NCBI GenBank assembly: GCA_030603665.1 | Contig: JAUVXJ010000001.1 | Coordinates: forward strand, 340,480 to 404,479 | Origin: Chloroflexota bacterium | GTDB lineage: Bacteria; Chloroflexota; Anaerolineae; UBA7937; B3-Chlor | Direction of reading: 5' to 3' | DNA length: 64,000 nucleotides | In this document: one piece after another, positions 6,836 through 15,672 of the stretch | Numbering within the stretch: position 1 is the first letter of the stretch | How the letters are laid out: each line of letters opens with the position of its first letter | The notes under the pieces: model-generated | What the model saw: only the letters and a program-made list of their open reading frames with translations | Databases searched by the model: none | Told to the model about the DNA's origin: nothing | Program-made: the position numbers and the translations under genes

Positions 6836-7366
6836 CTAATCCTGGTCCAGAGGCCAGCGGCTCTTCAGCCTGAGCATCAGCTCGAACTCTTCGGGCTTGT
6901 TGGCCACCACGCTGGTCCTCTCATGAGCTACCAGGACGAACGGGGGTTCGTGGCGAACGAACTCCACGAAGGTGCCATCCCGGCCCCAGAAGGTTGTGTC
7001 TTTGAAGCGAACGGACAGGGTCTCACCCATTTCGAGAGGCAGGTGCGCGGAGAACACGTATCCATAGCTTTCCTGGCCTTCTTCTGCGTTTGGACTCAGC
7101 AAACGCTGGCAAAGCTCGACCAGGTCCTGGGGCTGGGGAATACCAGGATCGAGCCGCGACTCGAGCGCGATGCGTCCTTTAGCAATCTCGTACTTGCTCG
7201 AGGGGTCGGGGACAGCGAAGGGGACGGAGCAATCGATGTCCTGGAACCAGACCCAGAAGGGTTCCGCCAGCTCCAGTATCCCTTCGACGGTGTGGAGGTC
7301 CTCTCCTTCGTCGGGCTTGAACCAGATCTGGCCGCTCGTCACCTCCAACTCACGAAGCCACCCCAT
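6836..7366 (-). CDS. Hypothetical cytosolic protein
   Basis: 176 residues with start supported by AAAGGAG seven bases upstream. No signal peptide, membrane helix or known motif. The first half has Trp/Phe-rich strands (QIWFKPDEG, FWVWFQD) and the second half a segment like a small beta-barrel (SVRFKDTTFWGRDGTFVEF). It is convergent to the accessory cluster and ends about 190 bp from it. Codon use looks like the chromosomal genes to its right. Function unknown. Confidence 0.65.
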   Translation of the reverse strand: MGWLRELEVTSGQIWFKPDEGEDLHTVEGILELAEPFWVWFQDIDCSVPFAVPDPSSKYEIAKGRIALESRLDPGIPQPQDLVELCQRLLSPNAEEGQESYGYVFSAHLPLEMGETLSVRFKDTTFWGRDGTFVEFVRHEPPFVLVAHERTSVVANKPEEFELMLRLKSRWPLDQD

Positions 7367-7460
7367 ATCTGTTCTCCTTTCGACAAGCTCTGAGAGACAG
7401 TAGCGACGGGCCGAAAGCAGCCCAGCAGGAGAAGGCTGCAGGTCTCAGTTCCGCGCGGAC

Positions 7461-8408
7461 TCAGGGGGGCCCTGCTCGCCCCAGACGGTCCTGAAACCAA
7501 GAGATGGTCTTGCGCAGGCCTTCCTCCAACGGCACTACCGGTTCCCAGCCCAGCACATCGCGTGCCTTGGCGATGTCTGGCTGCCTGACCTTGGGATCAT
7601 CCTCCGGCAAAGACTGGTGGACCACACCAGCGGGGTTCTCTGTGATTTCGTTGACCAACCTGGCGAACTCGGTGATACTCATCTCTCGGGGGTTGCCCAC
7701 GTTTACCGGTTCTACTTCATCCGAGCCAAGCAACCGGTAGATGCCTTCGATCATGTCCGACACATAGCAGAAGGAGCGCGTCTGGGAGCCGTCTCCGTAG
7801 ACGGTCAGTGGCTCTCCGCGCAGCGCTTGAGCGATGAAGTTGGGCACCACTCTCCCGTCTTCCAGGCGCATGCGAGGCCCATAGGTGTTGAAGATCCTGG
7901 CGATGCGTGTATCCAACCCGTGATAGCGGTGATAGGCCATGGTCATCGCCTCAGCGAACCTCTTGGCCTCATCATAAACGCCCCGTGGGCCTATGGGGTT
8001 GACGTTGCCCCAGTACTCCTCCGTCTGGGGATGCTCCAGCGGATCACCATACACCTCCGAGGTCGACGCTAGTAGGTAGAGCGCCTTCTTCTCGCGCGCC
8101 AATCCCAGGGTCTTGTGTGTGCCCAGGGCACCCACCTTGAGCGTCTGGATGGGGAGATCCAGATAGTCGATGGGACTGGCAGGCGAAGCGAAGTGCAGGA
8201 TCGCATCCAGGTCGCCCTCCACGTACAGGTATTCCGTCACGTCCTGCTTGACGAACCGAAACTTCTCGCTGCCCGCCAGATGCTCGATGTTGGCCGTGCT
8301 GCCGGTGATCAGATTGTCCATGACCACAACCTGATGCCCCTCCGACAGAAACCTGTCGCACAGATGTGAACCTAGAAACCCAGCCCCGCCGGTAATCAGG
8401 ATCCTCAT
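7461..8408 (-). CDS. UDP-glucuronate decarboxylase-type NAD-dependent epimerase/dehydratase
   Basis: Extended short-chain dehydrogenase that by family should convert UDP-glucuronate to UDP-xylose. The Rossmann signature GGAGFLG is at residues 7-13, the catalytic Thr/Ser region is STSEVYG (115-121), and YDEAK gives Tyr145 and Lys149. The sequence IFNTYGPRM and RSFCYVSDM are hallmarks of the UXS branch. 315 residues is full length. It lies just downstream of the glycosidase/O-antigen-ligase fusion on the same strand, consistent with a sugar nucleotide supply for envelope polysaccharide. A related decarboxylase or epimerase specificity is possible. Confidence 0.9.
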   Translation of the reverse strand: MRILITGGAGFLGSHLCDRFLSEGHQVVVMDNLITGSTANIEHLAGSEKFRFVKQDVTEYLYVEGDLDAILHFASPASPIDYLDLPIQTLKVGALGTHKTLGLAREKKALYLLASTSEVYGDPLEHPQTEEYWGNVNPIGPRGVYDEAKRFAEAMTMAYHRYHGLDTRIARIFNTYGPRMRLEDGRVVPNFIAQALRGEPLTVYGDGSQTRSFCYVSDMIEGIYRLLGSDEVEPVNVGNPREMSITEFARLVNEITENPAGVVHQSLPEDDPKVRQPDIAKARDVLGWEPVVPLEEGLRKTISWFQDRLGRAGPP

Positions 8409-8603
8409 AGCGGCTTAGCAACCTCTCTTCGCAATCCCTGTGACATGTTACTCTACCCGGCCTCGCTCCGCAATAGCAAGAGTCTAGGTCGAAAGCAACG
8501 ACATCCAAACCGCCGCGGGTGTTATCCATTCGTCAGGCTGAGACCCCGGCTCAGGATGAGCCCCGGTGGTCCACGGACCAGCCAATACCCGGAGCAACTA
8601 TCT

Positions 8604-11600
8604 CTATGTTTCTTTCAGAGATAGGCGTCGAACGATGCCCAGCGTCAGGAAAAAAATAAACGCCAGATCCACCAGGAAGTAGGAGTTGTCAATCAGCCCG
8701 TGCGCCAGGAAGTCCACCATGCTGGCCATGAGACCCAGGACCAGGGCTTGGATCTCGCCTCGGCCAAGAGAGCGATAGAGGCGCATGCCCAGCCTGTAGA
8801 AAGCCACCTCCAGCCAGATCAGCGCCCCGACGCCCAGCACTCCCAGCCGCGTCCACCAATCGAGCAGGATGTTGTGAGGGTGCGAGAGATCAGGCTCCTG
8901 CCAGGCCTCCGGCAGCATGTACCGTGGATACTTGTACAGGAAGTTGTCCAGACCGACCCCGAACAGGGGATGATCTCGAATCATGGCTATCGTGGCTTCC
9001 CATAGCTTCAGCCGCTGAGAGGCGGTCCCACTGCCGAGATCCAGGAGAGACCTGATTCGCTCCGCCCCGGCGAAGGGAACAAGGGCCACCAGGGCTAAGA
9101 CCGTTGCACCGACCGCGGCGAGCAGAGCACGTCTCCCTTGCAGCAGGCCCATGAACAGCAATGCCACGGGGACCCCCAGGAGCCATGCCCCGCGAGAATG
9201 GGTGAGATAGAGGCAGAGGACTACGGGCACGGTAGCCAGCAGGTAGCCCCACCGACGGCGCTTGTCGCTCCCGAAGAAGATGAAGGCGACGGTGACGGGC
9301 ACCAGGCGTCCCAGGTACAGACCCAGGTTGTTGGGAGAGCCGTACAACCCCCGGATGCGCCGCACCCCTTCCGCGGTGATCACATCTCCGCCTGCGAAGT
9401 ACTGATACAGCCCAAAGAGGGATATGAGAAGCGCGCCCAGCACGAGGGCATCCACCACCCTCAGCAGGCCGTTCTCGTCCAGAGGCGCCTCTCGGAGCAG
9501 CAAATAGAAGAGGATCGGCCCTACCACGACGGTGCGCAACTCGTAGAAGCTGACCCCGGAGTTCTCCGATACCGTGAGCGAGAAGACACTCACCACCAGC
9601 AGGAAGAGCACCGCCCAGTCCAGCGATGAAGATGCGTGCAGCAGATGCAGGATCAGCCTCCACAGACCGCTAGCCATGTCCCTCAGGCTGGCCACAGGAT
9701 GCCTGGGGAAGAGTGAGAGCGGCCCCGCACCGCCCGCTTCCGTCGCCGTTCCTCGGGTGAGAACCTCCTTCAGAAGCCAGCAGACGAAGCAGAGGATGGT
9801 GAGCAGCTCCACCAGAGACAGCGACTGGCCAAGCAAGATCCTTGGCCTGAGGAAGAAGGGGATGGACAGAGCAGCGAAGGCCATGCCCAGATCGACCCTC
9901 AAATACACGAGAGGAACGAGCACGGCCAGACCGACGAGACTCAGGGCCAGCCAGGGCGAAAAGGAGTAGACGCCCAGCGCGAGGGCCATCGCCGCCGTTT
10001 GCTGCCACATTGGCCGACCGAGATAGTATGCAGAAAGTGTCCTCCACCACCCCAGCGGCCTCGGCAGCAGCAACAACCTTGCCAGGCGCCAGCCCACCAC
10101 CAGCCCAGCTCCCCCGAGCAGCAACAGAGACAGGTAGTACCGCCCGAAACTGGCCTCGCGCGTGACCACGAAGCCGCCTATGCCGCCGCCCTCTGTGATT
10201 CCGGTTTCCACAGTGAGGCTTGCCAGGTGTTCCCCGTATTCCAGACCCTTGGCCAGATTGACTCTCCGCGCCCCCGATCCAGCCTCCAGGCGCAGCGCAC
10301 CCTCTGAGAGCTCTGGCGCAGGCCGATCATCGATTCTCACCTCACTCAAGTACAGGGGCGGCTCGGCGACGAGCTCCAGCCGCGTGCCCTTGAAGGGCAA
10401 AAGAATCTGGTCGCTCTCCCTCGCCCCGGTGACGAGCCCCTCCTGCTGCTGCCACGCGCCCACATAGTCAGCGCCCCAGGTGTGGGCAGGATACCATCCC
10501 GGATAGGCAATGGAAGTCGTCTTGGCGAGCTCCTGTACCAGCAGATACGTCATGCGCGGCTCGAAATCGTCGGTGATGAGAGAGAACCCCCTGATGGGAT
10601 CATCCGCGTCGGCCATAGGATGGAAATGCTGAAGCGCCAATACGCCCATCCAGGGCCACTCATCCCGCGCCCGCTCGATGGCCTCTACCGTGCGCCGCGA
10701 CTGCACCTCCTCCGTGTCGCTGCTCCAGGGCGCGGGATGCCCGCTCCACGAAGGCGGCAGCGCACACCACCCGAACTCCACGGCCCAGATCGCCCTGCCG
10801 CCGTCACCATGGCTCAGCATGACATTTCGCAGCAGGATAGGGCGCGAGAAGTTGGTCTCCTGGGGCGAAACTCGTCGGTCGGAAGGCTCATACCACATTC
10901 CATACGGCTTGACTGCCAGGATGTCGAAGTACCCCTTGGCTCCGGCCTCGTACATCTTCTGAAGGAAACGGACATCGCTCATGTAGCGGCCGCCTTCCTC
11001 CACATTCGGGGCCAGGCCCGCGGTCAACACCAGGGCCTCTGGATTAGCGTCCTTCACCGCCTTGTACGCGCCCTGGAGGAGATGCGTGTACGCGGCAGGA
11101 TCGATGTACCTCTCTCCCCAATGAGGATACAGATTGGGCTCATCCCAGATCTGGAAGTAGTCGATCTGGCCTCTGTATCGAGTGGCGAACGTCGTCACGT
11201 AGTGCTTATAGTCGGCGAAATCGCGAGGGGGCGCCTCGGAGACATCGGCATCCATTGGCGCTCTGGCCCAGACCGGGGAGGACTCAAGCACCGCGATGAC
11301 ATCCAGATCGTGTCTCCCGGCAGCCTCGACGATCCTATCCCAGACTTCCCAGTCATAGCGACCTTGCTCCTGCTCTATCTCGGACCAGGGAAAGCGCTGT
11401 CGTATCCAACGGTATCCGCCATCGGAGATCATGGTCAGAGCCCGGTCCAGCTCCTCACCCTCGTACCTCTCCAGTGACGCATTGACCCCGAAGGGATTGA
11501 CTGCCGCCTGGGGAATGTCGGGCGGAGTGCCGTACGACACGCCCCGGTTCTGGTAAGAGTGATACGCTAGTATCTGCCAGCCCATCACGGCCAGAAGGCC

Positions 11601-11714
11601 CAGGCAGAGCACGTAGAGGAGCACCCCGAGGACGACAAGGGCGGCCCCTCTTCCTCCGAATGCTGATTTCGCCGTATTCAACATCATAGAGATCCGATCA
11701 CACACTCTGTGCAT
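8604..11714 (-). CDS. Glycosidase-O-antigen-ligase-like fusion membrane protein
   Basis: 1036 residues. After an N-terminal membrane helix (about 23-48), residues 70-430 form a TIM-barrel glycosidase of the GH39/GH5-like clan: QIWDEPN gives the likely acid/base Glu192 and IWAVEFGW the nucleophile Glu313. Residues 430-520 look like a beta-sandwich. From about 545 onward there are some 12 membrane helices with a Wzy_C/O-antigen ligase pattern (SRGAWLL, then HPLFGVGLDNFLYKYP and SHPHNILLDWW). It probably joins or trims surface glycans at the membrane. A related glycosidase domain is cut off at the right edge of the window. The exact start is uncertain (several Met in the first 11 residues, none with a clear ribosome site). 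Confidence 0.85.
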   Translation of the reverse strand: MHRVCDRISMMLNTAKSAFGGRGAALVVLGVLLYVLCLGLLAVMGWQILAYHSYQNRGVSYGTPPDIPQAAVNPFGVNASLERYEGEELDRALTMISDGGYRWIRQRFPWSEIEQEQGRYDWEVWDRIVEAAGRHDLDVIAVLESSPVWARAPMDADVSEAPPRDFADYKHYVTTFATRYRGQIDYFQIWDEPNLYPHWGERYIDPAAYTHLLQGAYKAVKDANPEALVLTAGLAPNVEEGGRYMSDVRFLQKMYEAGAKGYFDILAVKPYGMWYEPSDRRVSPQETNFSRPILLRNVMLSHGDGGRAIWAVEFGWCALPPSWSGHPAPWSSDTEEVQSRRTVEAIERARDEWPWMGVLALQHFHPMADADDPIRGFSLITDDFEPRMTYLLVQELAKTTSIAYPGWYPAHTWGADYVGAWQQQEGLVTGARESDQILLPFKGTRLELVAEPPLYLSEVRIDDRPAPELSEGALRLEAGSGARRVNLAKGLEYGEHLASLTVETGITEGGGIGGFVVTREASFGRYYLSLLLLGGAGLVVGWRLARLLLLPRPLGWWRTLSAYYLGRPMWQQTAAMALALGVYSFSPWLALSLVGLAVLVPLVYLRVDLGMAFAALSIPFFLRPRILLGQSLSLVELLTILCFVCWLLKEVLTRGTATEAGGAGPLSLFPRHPVASLRDMASGLWRLILHLLHASSSLDWAVLFLLVVSVFSLTVSENSGVSFYELRTVVVGPILFYLLLREAPLDENGLLRVVDALVLGALLISLFGLYQYFAGGDVITAEGVRRIRGLYGSPNNLGLYLGRLVPVTVAFIFFGSDKRRRWGYLLATVPVVLCLYLTHSRGAWLLGVPVALLFMGLLQGRRALLAAVGATVLALVALVPFAGAERIRSLLDLGSGTASQRLKLWEATIAMIRDHPLFGVGLDNFLYKYPRYMLPEAWQEPDLSHPHNILLDWWTRLGVLGVGALIWLEVAFYRLGMRLYRSLGRGEIQALVLGLMASMVDFLAHGLIDNSYFLVDLAFIFFLTLGIVRRLSLKET

Positions 11715-11734
11715 CAGTGAACAGGTTCGGCTCT

Positions 11735-12024
11735 CGCGTTGGATTGAAATCCCACACTACAAACCACCAAACATGCTGAAGCATGTTCTGCCGTCTTCCC
11801 CAAGAACCGCGATTGGCCCGACTCCGTCTGCTCCCTGCATACTCCGAGAGCAATCTATCCCACTGAGCCGAACCGGCTTCAGCCGGTTTCACACCCGTAG
11901 CGCGGGACTTCAGTCCGGCGCCACACAAGCTCCTCGACTGGCCATACTGGAGCGAGACTTCAGTCCGGCGCTGCATCCAGATCGGAACACCCTAGCGTGG
12001 GATTGAAATCCCACGCTACCAAGT
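11735..12024. repeat. REP-like palindrome array, left of the RAYT gene
   Basis: Several imperfect units: 11735-11759; the palindrome AACCGGCTTCAGCCGGTT at 11871-11888 followed by a GCGCGGGACT..AGTCCGGCGC unit at 11900-11921; a decayed second unit near 11950-11971; and a perfect inverted repeat with arms GCGTGGGATT and AATCCCACGC at 11995-12016. The first two are repeated on the other side of the transposase. No gene is seen in 11715-12064. Confidence 0.75.
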
Positions 12025-12064
12025 GACAAACACACTGAACCATGTTTTGCTCCTACGCTCAGCG

Positions 12065-12496
12065 TCACGATCCATGCTCTGGCGGAGCGACACGCTCCAG
12101 CTTGGAAATCACTCGGCCAACAACGCCATGATGCTCCTTCTGTCGAATGAGGTACTCCCTGACAACAGGGATGTCCTTCTTGCGCAAGCTCAGAGCACCA
12201 TACCCTCTCTGCCAATAGAGGACCTCATCAAGACCCGATTGACTATTGATGAAACGGGATGACGAGCCCTTCAGCCGCTTCACCACGTCTGATACCTTAT
12301 CCGTCGGCCTGACCGTCACCAGGAGGTGGACGTGATCCTCGACACAGCCTACGGCGTGCAGATGATAGCCCAATTGGCGACACTTCTCCTCAACGTACGT
12401 CACCAGAAGCGCCTCGACCTCCCCGGTGATGAGAGGCTGTCGGTTTCTGGTCGCCCAAACGAAATGGTAGACAAGTTCCGAATATGCTTTCGACAT
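12065..12496 (-). CDS. REP-associated tyrosine transposase (Y1/HUH, RAYT)
   Basis: 143-residue single-strand nuclease of the IS200/TnpA-REP family. The ATG at 12496 (MSKAYSELVYHFVWATRNRQ) is the usual family start, and the longer frame upstream runs through the repeats. The HUH motif is DHVHLL (His55, His57) and the catalytic Tyr is probably Tyr99 in WQRGYGALS. The REYLIRQKEHH tail is also typical. No TnpB and no IS ends are present, but palindromic repeats flank the gene on both sides, as in REPtrons. Such enzymes move or maintain REP elements. All catalytic residues are intact. Confidence 0.9.
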   Translation of the reverse strand: MSKAYSELVYHFVWATRNRQPLITGEVEALLVTYVEEKCRQLGYHLHAVGCVEDHVHLLVTVRPTDKVSDVVKRLKGSSSRFINSQSGLDEVLYWQRGYGALSLRKKDIPVVREYLIRQKEHHGVVGRVISKLERVAPPEHGS

Positions 12497-12586
12497 GCTA
12501 TGATACGAACGTTCCCCGATCTTCGGGCTGCAGCTCTCAGCGGTTCCTGGATCTGAGCTATCCAGACTACTTGGCAAAGCCACGAC

Positions 12587-12800
12587 AACCGGCTTCAGCC
12601 GGTTTCCCATGCGTAGCGCGGGACTTCAGTCCGGCGCAACACTCCCTGCACAATCAACCGCACTGGAACGGGACTCCAGTTCCGTGCGACTTCCTCACCT
12701 GAGCTCAAGCTCCAACCGCCATTCCACCCGACAGTGCTCTACCATCCTTTGCCACCACAGTCCGTTGCCTGCCATTGAACAGAGCGCTGGATTCTTGGTC
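12587..12800. repeat. REP-like palindrome array, right of the RAYT gene
   Basis: Contains the same AACCGGCTTCAGCCGGTT palindrome (12587-12604) and the same GCGCGGGACT unit (12616-12637) as the left array, then further hairpins near 12665-12683 (GGAAC..GTTCC) and 12785-12800 (GCTGGA..TCCAGC). No gene is supported in 12497-12835. Confidence 0.75.
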
Positions 12801-12835
12801 CAGCGCCGTGCAAGGATCATCTTCTATTCCGCGGC

Positions 12836-14422
12836 CTATTTGGCCCATTGTGGGTGAGTGCTTCCCCCATCCGCCGTGAGCTGCCGCAAGGCACCGCTGG
12901 CCAGGTTCAGAAGATAGACATTCCCATCCCGAATCATGATCAGCTCATCTCCCCAGGGCGACCATGCCAGCTGAGGAGTCTCTAGACCCTCCTCCCCGTG
13001 TAGAGGAAAGAGTGTAGCCGCATTGCTCCCGTCCCGGTCCACCACACTGAGATCGTATCTGCTGGCTTGGGAGTCCAGAGGGTTCTGAGCCACGCCATAG
13101 GCGATGCGGCTTGTCTGCTCATCAGCCGACATGGGATCTGCGGGCGACCACATAGGAGACGCCCACATGCCCGATTCCTCTGCCAAGGGTATCTTGAGGT
13201 GTCCGTCCACACTCAGCACCCAGATGTCGAATATCGGGCTCTCTGCGGCGATTTCGGTCTCCGCCACGGAGGTGGCGTGGGCGGTGCAGGCCACGAAGCG
13301 ACTGTCAGGGGACCATGATACGGACGGAAGCCACACCCAGTCGGCGTAAGTAAGATAGGCTGGAAAATCCAGCAAGGTCTGTCTTTCACCTGTGGAAAGG
13401 TCCAGTACCCCTATCTCGTCAGCATCGGCATAGGCGAAGATGCGGCCGTCCGGAGACCAGGCGAACTCACTCCCCCACCAGCCGTATATCCCCCCTGATG
13501 ATTCACTCAGGATCTGGGCCTTGTCCAGTCCATCCGCTGATGCGATCCACAGATCATTGTTGGCCCTCCATCCGGGGCGCCCCCCGATCTTCTCAGCGGT
13601 GGAATAGGCGATGCGAGTCCCGTCCGGCGACCACTGAGCGCTCCTGACACCTTCTATATCCAAGGAGTGGGGCTCATCGCCCACCACCACGGACCCCACC
13701 ACCCAGAGACTGTTCAGACTCGCCGATTCGGCTTCGCCCTCCTCCGCCTCAGTCTTGCGGGTGAACAGGAGCTCGGTCCCATCCGGCGACAGGGCGAGCA
13801 CTCGCTGATCCAGGTCGCCGGTGAAGGTGAGAGGCCGCTTGCCACCACTGGCACCTCTCATCATCCATGCGTTTCCATTGGACAAGTAGGTTATGGTGCC
13901 GCTGATGTGTACTGAAGGCAAGGTATCACTGACCCCAATGACCACGATCTCATCTACGGGCTCCTTGATCACCCTCCGCGCACTGGGGATGCGGTTCACT
14001 TCCAGGTCATTCTCGAAGGTAATGAGGTATGTAACCTCCTCCTCGCCGTTGGCACCCAGCTGCATGAGACGAGTCTCGCCCTCTCGAAGAGCTTCATCTC
14101 TCAGGACCTGTCGCGAGAAGGGTAGCACCTTCGTTTCCACCTCGGTATCCTCTCGTACCCGAGTGACGATGATCGTCATGCCATCGGTCACCGGGTCCCA
14201 CAAGGCAGGCTGCGTTCTGTCCAGTGCCCCGAGGGCGATTCCCTCCGCCTGCAGTGCCTCGCGCACAGTATCCTCTGAAGTATCCACGATGCGTCTTGAG
14301 CCATCGACTTCCACGGCAATCCGCTTAGCGCTATCGCACCCGCTCAGGAAAAGCAGCACGACGAGCGTCGGAATAGCAAGCTGTAGTGCCAAGCGCCGCT
14401 GACTCTTCCCCTGCGTAATCAT
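12836..14422 (-). CDS. Lipoprotein with DUF348, G5 and TolB-like beta-propeller domains
   Basis: 528 residues. The lipobox LFLSGC places the lipidated Cys at 29. Residues 34-78 resemble DUF348, the small domain found before G5 in YabE-type proteins (VEVDGSRRIVDTSEDTVREA). Residues 88-165 are a G5 domain (KVLPFSRQVLRDEALREGE). From about 175 the chain is a WD40/PD40 propeller with the repeated pattern WSPDG and YADADEIG-like blades, as in TolB. G5 domains bind cell-wall glycans in known proteins, so anchorage or sensing at the envelope is likely. The joining of DUF348-G5 to a propeller is unusual. It is divergent from sppA. Confidence 0.8.
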   Translation of the reverse strand: MITQGKSQRRLALQLAIPTLVVLLFLSGCDSAKRIAVEVDGSRRIVDTSEDTVREALQAEGIALGALDRTQPALWDPVTDGMTIIVTRVREDTEVETKVLPFSRQVLRDEALREGETRLMQLGANGEEEVTYLITFENDLEVNRIPSARRVIKEPVDEIVVIGVSDTLPSVHISGTITYLSNGNAWMMRGASGGKRPLTFTGDLDQRVLALSPDGTELLFTRKTEAEEGEAESASLNSLWVVGSVVVGDEPHSLDIEGVRSAQWSPDGTRIAYSTAEKIGGRPGWRANNDLWIASADGLDKAQILSESSGGIYGWWGSEFAWSPDGRIFAYADADEIGVLDLSTGERQTLLDFPAYLTYADWVWLPSVSWSPDSRFVACTAHATSVAETEIAAESPIFDIWVLSVDGHLKIPLAEESGMWASPMWSPADPMSADEQTSRIAYGVAQNPLDSQASRYDLSVVDRDGSNAATLFPLHGEEGLETPQLAWSPWGDELIMIRDGNVYLLNLASGALRQLTADGGSTHPQWAK

Positions 14423-14516
14423 CTTCTCCCCTCCGTGGCAAACGCCATACTATGCTAGCACAAAGCGCACACTGCTGCAACACATCCAGCGCCTGTGGCT
14501 TGCATGTCCCCCATGT

Positions 14517-14522
14517 GCTACA
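14517..14522 (+). promoter_or_regulatory. Candidate -10 element for sppA
   Basis: TGTGCTACAATCG, an extended -10 of the TACAAT type common in this window, about 95 bp before the sppA start. No good -35 is seen at 17 bp. Confidence 0.4.
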
Positions 14523-14618
14523 ATCGACGTGGCGGAGCTTCCCAATCGGCAACCGTTGAACCAAACCATGATCTCGCGGGCTTGACCGATCGGAGACAAC
14601 TCTAGAAGGGGGCGCCTC

Positions 14619-15569
14619 ATGAATAACCGCAAGTGGATCTGGATCGGCATAGGGCTGGGCAGCCTTCTCTGCGTGATCTTACCTCTGATCTGCCTGGGGA
14701 TAGGAATGCTCTCCCTCACTGGAGGAACCAGCGCGGGTAGGATGTGGGAAGACGCGGTGGCCGTGGTGCGAATCGAGGGCGTCATCGTGTCGGGAGGAGA
14801 ACCCGATTTCCCCCTCACAACGTCAAGCAACGCCTATTCCGAGTCCATCATTCAGCAGCTGAGACAGGCTGCGGAGGACCCCTCTGTCAAGGCCATAGTA
14901 CTGCGCGTCAACAGCCCCGGCGGTGGAATTGTCGCCACCGATGAAGTGTACACAGTCTTGAGCGAGATTGAGAAGCCGATCGTTGTCTCCATGGGGGAGA
15001 TGGCCGCATCGGGAGGGTACTACGTCTCTTGCGCGGCCCGCAAGATAGTCGCCAATCCGGTCACCCTCACCGGGAGCATCGGCGTCATCTCCACGGTGCC
15101 CAACTACGAGGAACTGCTGGATAAGATTGGAATACAGATACTGGTGATCAAGAGCGGGCCCATGAAGGACGAGTTGAGTCCGTATCGCCAGCCTACCGAA
15201 GAGGAGATCGCACACTGGCAGGGGATCACCGACGAAGCCTATGAGCAGTTTCTCGGAGTAGTGGCCGAAGGGAGAGATCTGGACCTGGAGGAGGCGAGGG
15301 AACTGGCTGACGGACGGGTCTACACAGGACGACAAGCCCTTGAGCTGGGACTTGTGGATCAACTGGGCAATTTGCCCGACGCCATCGATCTGGCAGCGGA
15401 CCTGGGCGGAATCGAGGGTGAGCCCCGGCTGATCGAGTACCAGCAGGCACCCAGCCTGATCGAAATGCTTCTCAGCGGGATCAGCCCATTCCCGGCCTCG
15501 CTCAGCGTCGACGACCTGCTGGGGATTGAGCGCCGCTTCACCGTACAATACCTCTACGTCAGTCCGTAG
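14619..15569 (+). CDS. sppA: Signal peptide peptidase SppA
   Basis: Membrane-anchored serine protease that degrades cleaved signal peptides outside the cytoplasmic membrane. One N-terminal membrane helix (about 6-35). The catalytic dyad is visible: Ser131 in MAASGGYY and Lys183 in GPMKDELSPYR, 52 residues apart as in Bacillus SppA. RVNSPGGGI (96-104) and TGSIGVI (151-157) are also diagnostic. 316 residues matches the short (single-domain, Gram-positive-type) form. The start has GAAGGGGGC upstream. A strong hairpin follows the gene. Confidence 0.95.
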   Translation: MNNRKWIWIGIGLGSLLCVILPLICLGIGMLSLTGGTSAGRMWEDAVAVVRIEGVIVSGGEPDFPLTTSSNAYSESIIQQLRQAAEDPSVKAIVLRVNSPGGGIVATDEVYTVLSEIEKPIVVSMGEMAASGGYYVSCAARKIVANPVTLTGSIGVISTVPNYEELLDKIGIQILVIKSGPMKDELSPYRQPTEEEIAHWQGITDEAYEQFLGVVAEGRDLDLEEARELADGRVYTGRQALELGLVDQLGNLPDAIDLAADLGGIEGEPRLIEYQQAPSLIEMLLSGISPFPASLSVDDLLGIERRFTVQYLYVSP

Positions 15570-15591
15570 CAGACCCTCAACTGCAAACAGT

Positions 15592-15624
15592 AACTGCGGC
15601 GGGGAGTGTTCTCCCGCCGCAGTT
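15592..15624. terminator. Bidirectional terminator between sppA and the YVTN lipoprotein gene
   Basis: Perfect 12 bp stem AACTGCGGCGGG / CCCGCCGCAGTT with a nine-base loop, between two convergent genes. The following T tract on the plus strand is short. Confidence 0.75.
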
Positions 15625-15672
15625 GCGCTGTTTCGTACAAGAGCATGATCGCCCTCTTGTCGAGGCGCGTCC

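Noticed and set aside
9890..9970. Frames opposite the O-antigen-ligase domain as separate genes
   Set aside because: All are antisense within one continuous, motif-rich coding frame.
11735..12800. Palindromic units near the RAYT gene as a CRISPR array
   Set aside because: Units are unequal, spacing is irregular, and there are no cas genes.
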